Of a DNA stretch of 22,522 nt, positions 5,623 through 12,800 are shown one piece after another (within the stretch, counting starts at the first letter, position 1; each line of letters begins with the position of its first letter). Made by a program: the position numbers and the translations under genes. The stretch covers positions 1 to 22,522 of IMG/VR virus record IMGVR_UViG_3300025131_000476; one strand, written 5' to 3'. Below the pieces are notes generated by a model, which did no database searches, had not been told where the DNA came from, and saw only the letters and a list, made by a program, of their open reading frames with translations. This stretch comes from a virus.

Positions 5623-5861
5623 TGACAAATAAAGATATGTTTAAAGATACTACTTATCAAAGTTTACATAGACAGGTTGATGGAAATCACTATAAGAAAT
5701 TTAAAATTGAACCTGCACATTTCATTAGTGAAAATCATTTAGAATGGGCTGAAGGTGAAGCTATTAAATATATTTGCAGACACAAACTAAAAGGTAAAGA
5801 GCAAAGTATTAAAAAAGCTATTCATTGTCTTGAGATGATTCTTGAGAGAGACTATGATTAA
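5622..5861 (+). CDS. DUF3310 family phage protein
   Basis: The product has 79 residues. The core QVDGNHYKKFKIEPAHFI (18-35) followed by WAEGEAIKYICRHKLKG (about 42-58) and KKAIHCLEMIL (64-74) matches DUF3310, a small helical phage family often annotated as nucleotide kinase-like without firm evidence. The size is normal for the family. It starts in a TAATG overlap with the previous stop. Its 3' end is overlapped for 44 bases by a convergent small gene on the minus strand, marking the switch to the late block. Confidence 0.8.
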   Translation: MTNKDMFKDTTYQSLHRQVDGNHYKKFKIEPAHFISENHLEWAEGEAIKYICRHKLKGKEQSIKKAIHCLEMILERDYD

Positions 5862-5997
5862 CTTTTTTTCTGCTATACTTAGTCTTATCTTTAAATCTTT
5901 TATGCTTATGTTCTGGTAATGTTCTAGCAACAGGGTTTCTGTTAGCTGATTCTTTTAATTTCTTATAATAATTAGGATGATGCCAGGCAAAAGTCAT
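5818..5997 (-). CDS. Very basic 59-residue protein, last gene of the late block
   Basis: Reading the minus strand from the ATG at 5997 gives 59 residues to a TAG. The segment NRNPVARTLPEHKHKRFKDK resembles many tiny Lys/Arg-rich phage proteins that carry an NPVA(R/K) stretch followed by a basic DKxKxxxR region; function unknown, nucleic-acid or ribosome contact plausible. It starts in a TAATG overlap with the Cys-rich gene upstream, which supports translation. The last 14 codons run antisense into the end of the DUF3310 gene. Confidence 0.55.
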   Translation of the reverse strand: MTFAWHHPNYYKKLKESANRNPVARTLPEHKHKRFKDKTKYSRKKVNHSLSQESSQDNE

Positions 5998-6152
5998 TAA
6001 TCGTCAGCATCATCTCCAACACAGAAGTCGTCTTCAGTAGTGTATGCCTTTGGTTTACAATTGCAACCAATACAGTCGCAATCCACAACTATTTTGTGTT
6101 CGTCATTTTTATTACAATGACACAAATGTTCGCATCTTTTACAATTATTCAT
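5997..6152 (-). CDS. Cys-rich 51-residue protein, probable metal binder
   Basis: The minus strand from the ATG at 6152 encodes 51 residues with nine Cys: C4-x2-C7, C11-x-C13, C25-x-C27-x2-C30-x-C32, and C44. The tail is acidic (GDDADD). The spacing suggests two metal-binding knuckles, most likely zinc, possibly an iron-sulphur site. No known fold is recognised. It overlaps its downstream neighbour by one base (TAATG). I see no clear ribosome site before the ATG. The dense Cys pattern is unlikely by chance in AT-rich DNA. Confidence 0.65.
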   Translation of the reverse strand: MNNCKRCEHLCHCNKNDEHKIVVDCDCIGCNCKPKAYTTEDDFCVGDDADD

Positions 6153-6180
6153 ATTAACCCTATATACTAAATGGTTTAAT

Positions 6181-6339
6181 TTATTTTTTTATCTTAAAGA
6201 AATCTTCAAAAAAATCTTGCCAAAACTTCTGAACTTGTTCTTGATACTTCTTTGCTTTTTCAGGTTGTTCATTGGTAAATTTTTCCACATAGACTTTCCA
6301 CTCTGCATAAGTTGGAATTTCTAAATCGAATTTAAACAT
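6181..6339 (-). CDS. Small amphipathic helical protein, unknown function
   Basis: The ATG at 6339 is preceded by AAAGGAG, a strong ribosome site, and gives 52 residues. The sequence is helical with many aromatics and Lys/Glu (YAEWKVYVEKF, KKYQEQVQKFWQDFFEDFF), loosely like a phasin-type or surface-active helix. There is no signal peptide. Length, ribosome site and composition support a real gene. Function is unknown. Confidence 0.6.
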   Translation of the reverse strand: MFKFDLEIPTYAEWKVYVEKFTNEQPEKAKKYQEQVQKFWQDFFEDFFKIKK

Positions 6340-6370
6340 ATTTTCTCCTTTCTTTTTCTTAATTGTTTAT

Positions 6371-6565
6371 TCATTTCACTTGATTCCTTACACTATCTAT
6401 GAAGTTATAAACACGACCAAATTGTTTATCTATATTCATTAGTTCGTTCTGCATCATACTTACTATTGTTTGTATTTCAATTAAAGTAATTAATACCCAT
6501 GTACTCAAACCCATTAAAATAGTTCCTAACAGTCCAATTAAAACTGTATTAGTTTTCCTTGTCAT
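6371..6565 (-). CDS. Single-pass membrane protein, possible spanin-like
   Basis: The product has 64 residues. A short basic start (MTRKTN) is followed by one hydrophobic segment (about 7-32, VLIGLLGTILMGLSTWVLITLIEI) and a polar helical tail (SMMQNELMNIDKQFGRVYNFIDSVRNQVK). The N-in, C-out anchor with a periplasmic helix is the layout of a small inner-membrane spanin subunit or another lysis accessory. That role is inference from topology and from the holin nearby. Its ATG overlaps the stop of the zinc-ribbon gene upstream. Confidence 0.65.
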   Translation of the reverse strand: MTRKTNTVLIGLLGTILMGLSTWVLITLIEIQTIVSMMQNELMNIDKQFGRVYNFIDSVRNQVK

Positions 6566-6735
6566 TTATTAAACATCTTTAATGATGCTCCTGAATTGTG
6601 ATAACATTTTAAACAAGCTCTTTCCTTTGATGCAAAGTAGACGTATGAATCTGTATTAACTAATTCTTTGTTACACCATTTACATGGTCCAACATTAAAT
6701 TCTCTATTTGTTTTTACCCACTTTTTCTTTTGCAT
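6562..6735 (-). CDS. Zinc-ribbon-like 57-residue protein
   Basis: The minus strand from the ATG at 6735 encodes 57 residues. Two Cys knuckles are visible: C18-x2-C21 (PCKWC) and C41-x2-C44 (CLKCYHN), 19 residues apart, a typical small zinc ribbon. A basic N-terminus (MQKKKWVKTNR) would suit nucleic-acid or protein binding. It overlaps the upstream coiled-coil gene by 32 bases and the downstream membrane gene by ATGA. The ribosome site is weak. The role is unknown; such ribbons in phages can bind RNA, DNA or a host enzyme. Confidence 0.65.
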   Translation of the reverse strand: MQKKKWVKTNREFNVGPCKWCNKELVNTDSYVYFASKERACLKCYHNSGASLKMFNK

Positions 6736-6913
6736 CTATTTCTTCAGTAGCTTTATCTAAATCATCAGTTGTATGTTCTAATTTTTGCAAAGCTCGTTTA
6801 AGTGCAGCATCTTTTGATTTGCCTGCATCTTCGAGTTCTGAAATCTGAGTTCTCAAGTTCCTAACTTGTTCTTTATACTCGTTGATAATTTCTTGGTAAT
6901 CTGCTTTGAGCAT
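6704..6913 (-). CDS. Coiled-coil protein next to the holin
   Basis: The product has 69 residues with heptad-like Leu/Ile spacing from start to end (YKEQVRNLRTQISELEDAG, LKRALQKLEHTTDDLDKAT). There is no membrane segment. It follows the holin gene by three bases, so it is probably co-translated. It could be a cytoplasmic partner of the lysis proteins or a structural accessory; no family is recognised. Confidence 0.6.
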   Translation of the reverse strand: MLKADYQEIINEYKEQVRNLRTQISELEDAGKSKDAALKRALQKLEHTTDDLDKATEEIDAKEKVGKNK

Positions 6914-6916
6914 GCA

Positions 6917-7306
6917 TTACTTAGGCTTCTTCATGATATTAGCACCCTTCAATCCATAGATAGCTGAAACAACTCCTATGAAGATTGCTTGATACCAATA
7001 AGGGAGATTATTAAAATATGAAAAAAATAGATCTAATCGTTCACGAACATCAGGAGAGTCAGAGAACACAGAATAAGCCAATAGCAAGATAGGCAAAGAT
7101 ACAAGAAGGAGGACAAATTCGTCTTTCCAGCCCTTCTCATTAGTTTCAATAATTTTGCTTTTAAATTCAATTTCGCCTCGGCTCATTTTTTCTGCGTGCA
7201 CACGTTGTGCATCAGACATTAGCATTTTTGTTTGTTGTTTGTTTTTATATATATGAGTACCAACTTTAAAAGCCATACTCAATAAATTAATTATTGGTAA
7301 TGCCAT
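6917..7306 (-). CDS. Holin-like membrane protein
   Basis: The product has 129 residues. There is a weak hydrophobic start (MALPIINLLSMAFKVG), a charged helical middle, and two clear membrane segments at about 64-81 (VLLLVSLPILLLAYSVF) and 103-121 (YWYQAIFIGVVSAIYGL), ending in a basic tail (MKKPK). Size and layout resemble three-helix holins of phages and gene-transfer agents. Holins form lesions in the inner membrane that start lysis. The lysozyme-like gene lies about 1 kb upstream on the same strand. The start has AGGAG about 9 bases upstream and overlaps the NADAR stop (TAATG). Confidence 0.7.
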   Translation of the reverse strand: MALPIINLLSMAFKVGTHIYKNKQQTKMLMSDAQRVHAEKMSRGEIEFKSKIIETNEKGWKDEFVLLLVSLPILLLAYSVFSDSPDVRERLDLFFSYFNNLPYWYQAIFIGVVSAIYGLKGANIMKKPK

Positions 7307-7698
7307 TATAATTTACTCCTTACGTGTTTTAGTAATTCAGGAAATTTAGTTTTCCAAATTCCTCTGTCCTGTACATGAGAAAATTCAGCTTTGCCAGTTG
7401 CTTTTAATGCAGCAAGAGCTGTAGGATTCTGTTCAAAAGATCTTCTCATAAGACTTCTCATTAAATTAATATTCCAATTATCTTTGGTATAAGTACCTGG
7501 AGCTGTAAATTTAGAACCTTCTTTCCAGGGTTTCTTATATATACCTTCATTAATTGTTTTATTTTTTAATGTTTGATAACCATGTTCTACAGAAACAAAG
7601 TCTAATTTCTTACCTTTAATATTTAAAGAAAAAGGTCTTTTAGCTAGATTGCTTAGATTAGCATATTGTCTAGCTCCATAGAAAACATTAAGTTTCAT
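7306..7698 (-). CDS. NADAR domain protein (YbiA/DUF1768-like)
   Basis: From the ATG at 7698 the product has 130 residues; AGGAG lies 7 bases upstream of this ATG but almost touches an alternative ATG at 7704, so I prefer 7698. NADAR features are clear: Y12-ANLSNL near the start, FVSVEHGYQ with E38-H39, DNWNINLMRSLMRRSFEQNP, and TGKAEFSHV..DRGIW near the end. The family acts on ADP-ribose-linked substrates; bacterial DarT-linked NADAR proteins remove ADP-ribose from guanine in DNA, and YbiA-type members are N-glycosidases. Here a role against host NAD or ADP-ribosylation defence is inferred. It overlaps the SLOG gene (TAATG). Confidence 0.8.
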   Translation of the reverse strand: MKLNVFYGARQYANLSNLAKRPFSLNIKGKKLDFVSVEHGYQTLKNKTINEGIYKKPWKEGSKFTAPGTYTKDNWNINLMRSLMRRSFEQNPTALAALKATGKAEFSHVQDRGIWKTKFPELLKHVRSKL

Positions 7699-8186
7699 TA
7701 CCATTCTCCTTTTTTAATTTTTTCTAAGGAAGATTTAATAAGAGATGAACTAGCACCTGGCTGTGCAATTATTTGTCCAGGTATTCCTCTTTGTATAGAG
7801 TATTGTATAGAATTTGCTGTACCTCTACTTTTACCATCCCAAAAAGCTACTACTTTATCTGAATTATCTATAATAGTTTTATTTCTTGTATAAGCAGCTA
7901 CTCCATAAGCCTTTCTACTCTGTGGACTATAACGATTAAACTTATCATAACCATATTTTGCTGCTAATTCTAAATCAGGTGGATGTGGTTCATAACCTTT
8001 TGTTCCTAATCTAGATAATGCCCATTCTTTTCCAAAACGATCAGCTCCAGTTACTTCTTCACCTGAAACTACTTTTGAAATTGGAGTTTTAGTGTGGATT
8101 GTATCTAATTTTTTAAAGACAAATTCTTTTGCACCACTAGGGTTTTTCCAAAATTTTAATCTAGATCCTACTACACCAAGTTTCAT
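7698..8186 (-). CDS. SLOG superfamily protein (YspA/YpsA-like, DprA-related Rossmann fold)
   Basis: The product has 162 residues. Visible signatures: G4-x2-GSR (7-9) in the first strand, VVSGEEVTGADRFGKEWA (39-56) like the IVSGGARGADRLAE motif of YspA/YpsA proteins, RN at 101-102, D110, and AFWDGKSRGTANSI (114-127). These form the nucleotide-binding face of the SLOG fold. The usual second Gly of the SGG motif is Glu here. SLOG domains bind NAD- or nucleotide-derived ligands, as in the ThsA sensor of Thoeris. It is joined to the NADAR gene by a one-base overlap, so the two probably share a substrate or pathway. The precise ligand is unknown. Confidence 0.8.
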   Translation of the reverse strand: MKLGVVGSRLKFWKNPSGAKEFVFKKLDTIHTKTPISKVVSGEEVTGADRFGKEWALSRLGTKGYEPHPPDLELAAKYGYDKFNRYSPQSRKAYGVAAYTRNKTIIDNSDKVVAFWDGKSRGTANSIQYSIQRGIPGQIIAQPGASSSLIKSSLEKIKKGEW

Positions 8187-8293
8187 TTCTTTTTAAATGT
8201 ATATACTTTACCTGTTCTTGTACCAACATAACGAAGATGATCTCTCTTCTTCCATCGTTTGTCCCAAGCCCAGCTATTCAATTTACTTCCCAT
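8183..8293 (-). CDS. Basic 36-residue protein before the SLOG gene
   Basis: The minus strand from the ATG at 8293 encodes 36 residues with a Trp/Arg/Lys-rich core (SWAWDKRWKKRDHLRYVGTR) and a Lys-rich end. Its TGA overlaps the SLOG ATG (ATGA), which favours translation and coupling. It starts five bases after the lysozyme-like stop. The ribosome site is weak. It could be a genuine microprotein or a leader that couples translation of the SLOG-NADAR pair. Confidence 0.45.
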   Translation of the reverse strand: MGSKLNSWAWDKRWKKRDHLRYVGTRTGKVYTFKKK

Positions 8294-8298
8294 GCTTT

Positions 8299-8745
8299 CT
8301 ATGAAGCCGAGGAATTTGTCTCGTAACCATCCCATGCTCTATACATCCCTTCTACTAAAAGTTCATCGGTAAATGGCTGTTGACCATTTTCCATTCTGAT
8401 TATGGACTTTACCAGAGGTAAGTAATCTTTCATACTATTTTCTAGTTTGTCCATTGGATTAAAACCTGTTTCTTTACAAACAAATTTAATATAAGCGTCA
8501 GTATCATTCTCACTTGGAGGTGCCCATCTTGCGATGATATCCTCAGTTGTGTTCTTTTTGTGGTGAAAACGATAGACTAAGAGTATACGCATTAAAGCCC
8601 GTATACCCCAAACGGATTCCTTAAAAACACAAAAGACTGGATCAGATTGCTCTGATGCCAGCCCATCCCAGTCAGTACCTAATTTGATATTGCCTGGATT
8701 CTTGTTTCTAATTCCTCTCGGTAATTTTTCTGTTCCATCTGCCAT
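8299..8745 (-). CDS. Lysozyme-like / peptidoglycan-processing phage protein (RGIRNxNPGNI family)
   Basis: The product has 148 residues. The start RGIRNKNPGNIKLGTDWDG, then F-VWGIRALMRILLVY, then TTEDIIARWAPPSENDTDAYI and GFNPMDKL match a phage protein family often labelled structural protein P5 or lysozyme-like. The conserved Arg-Asn-Asn-Pro-Gly-Asn and RWAPPxEN segments suggest a hydrolase fold. With a holin downstream, it is the best endolysin candidate in the window, or a virion-borne wall-cutting enzyme. The catalytic residue is not certain from sequence. Its first codons overlap the phosphoesterase gene by 38 bases. Confidence 0.65.
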   Translation of the reverse strand: MADGTEKLPRGIRNKNPGNIKLGTDWDGLASEQSDPVFCVFKESVWGIRALMRILLVYRFHHKKNTTEDIIARWAPPSENDTDAYIKFVCKETGFNPMDKLENSMKDYLPLVKSIIRMENGQQPFTDELLVEGMYRAWDGYETNSSAS

Positions 8746-9421
8746 TATGTTTTAATACCATTGGGATCAACTTTGGTAGTCCATTGATGATCACAGCGGT
8801 TCCTATTACAGGTCTAGTCTTTTGAAGTTTGTTATACTCAAAAGCTAAACTCTTCATGTTGATTAAACAACCAGTCTGGCAAGCCCATAATAATTCATTA
8901 GGGTTGCTCCAATACTGGATACTATATGAAGTATGATAGTGTCCCTGACAGGTACACATCCCATACTGTTGTGCTACTTTAAGCACATCTTTATATTTAC
9001 CATGGCAGAAGTAAATGTTTTGACCATTAGATGCTTTGATAATCAAATCTTCGTGCCAGGTCCAGCCTGGTCCCACACCTAACATTTCATTATAAGTTTT
9101 GAAAAGTTCGTGTGGAATTCCGTGTCGTGTTGCTTTCCTAAAAACTAAACTTCCATGGTTAGAATCTAGCAAATACATTTTAGGAAACATCTTATGTAAT
9201 TTCTTAAAGAATGTTTTAGCTTTATCTAATTCATGGCTAGGAGAGTACAAGCCTGGATGATGATCGTGAAAAGAAATACTATGCCAATCCAGTTCATCTC
9301 CTATATTGACAATACAATCAGGTTTATATTCTTTCCTAATTGCATCTAGAAAGTCAAGTGTATCTGGATGATGATAGGGTGCATGAAGATCGCTTATGCA
9401 AAGTATTGATTTTCGAAGCAT
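8708..9421 (-). CDS. Calcineurin-like metallophosphoesterase
   Basis: The product has 237 residues. All core metal-binding motifs are present in order: D11-x-H13 (SDLHAPYH), G41-D42-x2-D45 (GDELDW), N88-H89 (SNHGS), H140 (CHGK) and G160-H161-x-H163 (GHYHT). The family uses two metal ions to cleave phosphoesters in nucleic acids, nucleotides or proteins. Similar genes are common in marine phages; the substrate is not visible. It sits between small exported proteins and the lysozyme-like gene, so it is probably expressed late. No ribosome site is evident at the ATG. Confidence 0.85.
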   Translation of the reverse strand: MLRKSILCISDLHAPYHHPDTLDFLDAIRKEYKPDCIVNIGDELDWHSISFHDHHPGLYSPSHELDKAKTFFKKLHKMFPKMYLLDSNHGSLVFRKATRHGIPHELFKTYNEMLGVGPGWTWHEDLIIKASNGQNIYFCHGKYKDVLKVAQQYGMCTCQGHYHTSYSIQYWSNPNELLWACQTGCLINMKSLAFEYNKLQKTRPVIGTAVIINGLPKLIPMVLKHNGRWNRKITERN

Positions 9422-9474
9422 ATTATTGCTTGTACAATTATTTCGTGTATAAATCTAGTAGTAGATGTACAACT

Positions 9475-9693
9475 TTATGTACTAGGTCTTTTATCAGGTG
9501 TGCAATAAAATTTTATATAAACACCATTTCTATTAACCTGTTCTTTTCCTACTTCTATGGTTTTTCTTTTTCCTTCATCATAACCAGCTACCATACAGGC
9601 ATACCAACTAGAATAAGTTTCAGGCATAACGTGTGGTTGCATACATTGATTATGAACCGCACTACAAAAAAGCATAGTTAGCATAATTTTCAT
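9475..9693 (-). CDS. Small Cys-containing protein with a short signal-like N-terminus
   Basis: The product has 72 residues. The N-terminus (MKIMLTMLFCSAVHN) is short and hydrophobic, like a signal peptide or lipoprotein leader. The rest contains three more Cys (QC17, YAC33, FYC64) and conserved-looking blocks (SSWYACMVAGYDEGKRK, GVYIKFYC). The pattern resembles a group of small exported proteins common in marine phages. Periplasmic disulphide-bonded roles such as outer spanin or lysis helper are possible. It starts in a TAATG overlap with the previous gene. Confidence 0.6.
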   Translation of the reverse strand: MKIMLTMLFCSAVHNQCMQPHVMPETYSSWYACMVAGYDEGKRKTIEVGKEQVNRNGVYIKFYCTPDKRPST

Positions 9694-9887
9694 TATGAAA
9701 CTAATATGCTTTTAACCACCCACATTAGGTTTCCTAACGCCATAAAACTAACAGCCCATATAATCTTATATATTGTATCAATTCGTTTAGCTAAATGGCA
9801 AACGTGATTATCTAATTTAGTATTAATAACCTTTAATTCACCATATATTTTAAGAATTTCTTCTTTATTTTCTGTATGTCTGCTCAT
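9693..9887 (-). CDS. XhlA-like small membrane protein
   Basis: The product has 64 residues: a helical charged part (EEILKIYGELKVINTKLDNHVCHLAKRID) followed by one membrane segment (YKIIWAVSFMALGNLMWVV) at the C-terminus. This order, helix then C-terminal anchor, is typical of haemolysin XhlA-like phage lysis accessories. It lies right after the 1,093-residue virion gene and before the exported small protein, overlapping both. The role is inferred from topology and place. Confidence 0.6.
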   Translation of the reverse strand: MSRHTENKEEILKIYGELKVINTKLDNHVCHLAKRIDTIYKIIWAVSFMALGNLMWVVKSILVS

Positions 9888-12800
9888 TAAAATAATGTTT
9901 CGTAAGGAGACCTTACTAATCCTTTCATTTTATATTGTGATGTTCTTGGTCCTTTATATCTAGGATGACCAAGTTGTCCTAGTACAAAATCTACTGCTGT
10001 ATCGGCTGCAAGATCGGCACTAAGCCCATCTCGTTTTAAGCCTTCAGCAACATTTTGTGATGCTGTTTGTAACCATATAGGTAAGAATCTCCTACCAACA
10101 TGACCACCTATCTTTAAACCCTTCTCAATAGCTTCATCATCTTTCTTAGTGATGTTTGGACTCCACTTAGTAGTTAGGTATTGTTTGTTTGTTAATGTTT
10201 CTATAACTACCCTGGGTAATGATCCCATCTTTTTAAGACCAGTAGCCTGTGGAGCTGTTATCCAATGGAAAGGTTCCATTAACTGTTTAGAGAAAGTAAG
10301 TACTTCACCATCTCCTAAGTCAATTCTAGTTGGATCTGTATTCTCTAAAATAGAGTGTCCACTAAATATATAGTTTAAAACAGATCCTGCAGCTGCGTAT
10401 GTTAATGCAGCCTTTGCAAAATAAAACTGATACATTCTTCTTAGACCTGGATCAGATTCAAATGCAGGTAATGATTTTGCAATAATTCTTATATTAGATA
10501 TTGTCCAGTCTGGAGCAAACATTAGCAATTGCATATAGCCTCTAGAGCCAGGTGCAAAGGTAGTTTGCATTATACTTTTAAGCCAAGGAGTTTGTATCCT
10601 GTTCGCTATGTGTTCCCAGTTTTGTCCACCAAATGCATCGTTTGCAAATTGTGATGCTTGTGTAGCTTTTTGATAAATACGTGCCTGACTATCACCAGGC
10701 ATAATCTTCATAGCATTAGGTTTACCTAAGATAGTATTTTTATTTAAAACTGATAAAAATGTATGTAGTTTAGCTTGTGTAAATACTCTGTCCCAAGTGA
10801 TAGTATCAAACCATCTAAATACTTTTTCTGCTTTACCACCAGTAGAAATACCAAAGTGTCTTTTTAATGCAGTATCAATTCCTCTTAAGTTATAATAAAA
10901 TCTATCAAATCCTATATCTTCAGGTGTTGATATTTGTAATCCTGTTCCTCTAGCAAATTGTATAACATCTCTAAAACCATTTTGTTCTAAAAATTCTATT
11001 GCATTAGGAAGAGGTGGTCCAATAAAATCTTTAGGTAAGGTAGAAGGAAATTGTTTACTATAAGTTTTAGGATCACTAATTAGTTTTTCTAATTCTGCTT
11101 TAGATCTTGGATTTAATACTTTACCAATAAATTTAGGTTTAACTCCAGCAAACCACATACTTTCAACAAGTGCTCCTGCATGAAAGAATGAAAATCCTAC
11201 AGCTAATCTCTTCATCATTAAGTTAGTAGTAAAGAGTGCTGACATAAAAGGAGCTTCATCAGTAGCATCAAAAACCATTCTTAATGATTTTTCCATTCCC
11301 TTATGAATATAAGGAAATCCATCTTTACCTTCAAAATAAGGATGTTTAAATTGTATATAGTTTTGATTGATGGGTGCTTGACCTTTTCTAATAAGAAGGG
11401 GGGATCCTGCTATTTTTGAGGTTTCTAAACTTCTAATTAAAGATCTAGTAGATAATGCTTTGCCCGCTGCGTTACCATATATTTTAATTAATTCTACAGG
11501 ATCATCAAACCCTAGCTTGATTTTAAATCCTTTTTGAAGTCCTGCATTAATATCTCCAAATACACCACGTTTAGCAAATTGAAATTTACCTGATGGACCA
11601 GTTATAGTTTTGTCAAAATCTCTAACAAATCTAAATGGTTGTAGTTGAGGATTATAATGTGCCCATAATAAAGGAAGATAATTAGCTCTTTTATTAAAAA
11701 TTAATTGACCACCATCTTTAGCATGTTGACCAAAAGTTGATTCAAAACTATCAAAAACTTTTCTAATAGCTTCAGCAGCTTCTGGTAATTTAGGATCTAT
11801 TTTTTTTAATTCATTTATGGATATTGGTTTTAATTTACTATTGTATTGAAATGTTTTTCTATCTACTTTAGCTCTAGTTAAATAATAAAATAATAATTTT
11901 CTTGCATCTATAGCATCAGGAATCATTAATTTAATTTTATTAGCTAATTCATATGCAGCAGAGTTTAATTTAACTGTACTAAATTTAGCTGCATCTAATG
12001 TTGCTTCTGCTGATATAGCAGCTGCATCGAAATCTTTAGGCATTTGCTTAAGTCTACTAACAAGAAATCTACCTGCCAAATATACTGCTGCACCAGCTCC
12101 CGCACCTTTAGCTGTTGCTAATAATTTTTCATCTTCTGCTGTTAAGAATTGTGCAGTAGCACCTATAGCAGCAAGAGAGCCACCAGTTTTAAGTGCTGCA
12201 TTAATAGACATATCTTTAGCATTTTCATTGATAGTTCTTAATGCTGCAGTCATATCTGCTTTAATATCATCAAATTTATCAGGATTTAATATAGTTTTAT
12301 ATTGTACTTTGATTTCTTCAACAAGATCATCTACTGAACGATAGATACCATTCTCATTAGGATCTAATAATTTTGCTAATTTTTTAGGATCAGCTCCATG
12401 TTTTGCTAAAACTTTGCTTTGAATTTCTGTAATTTTAGATGGATGAAGTCCAGTCATTCTTTGAGCTATTCCTCTCATTCCTGCAAAACCTACAGATATT
12501 AAAGCTCCTGCTGTTGCACCTAATGTAGTTTCAATACCAACTCTTTTAGGATCTAATGTTCTATCCTCTCCAAGTTGCCATGTAGTTGAAAATACAAAAG
12601 GTAATCCAAGAGTAGCTATGGCTCCAACTTTTATATCAGCCATGTTATCAGCTTTTTTTGCTGATACTGTAGTCATACTAAGATTCTTAGCTCTTTTTAA
12701 TCTAATAGCATTAACGACACCTCTACCTAACCTGTGCCATCCAAGAGGCATAACCATAAGCCATGGATCTGCCATTAACATATTAACTAATTCCGCACCA

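Noticed and set aside
5862-5870. T run after the DUF3310 gene considered as a rho-independent terminator.
   Set aside because: No stable hairpin precedes the T run, and the T residues are the Lys codons of the convergent small gene read on the other strand.
7666-7893. Plus-strand 75-residue frame opposite the SLOG gene end.
   Set aside because: It is antisense to strong SLOG and NADAR motifs and has no start signal.
9422-9474. Short gap before the phosphoesterase gene examined for a promoter or extra small gene.
   Set aside because: No convincing -10/-35 pair, hairpin or open frame with a ribosome site in 53 bases.
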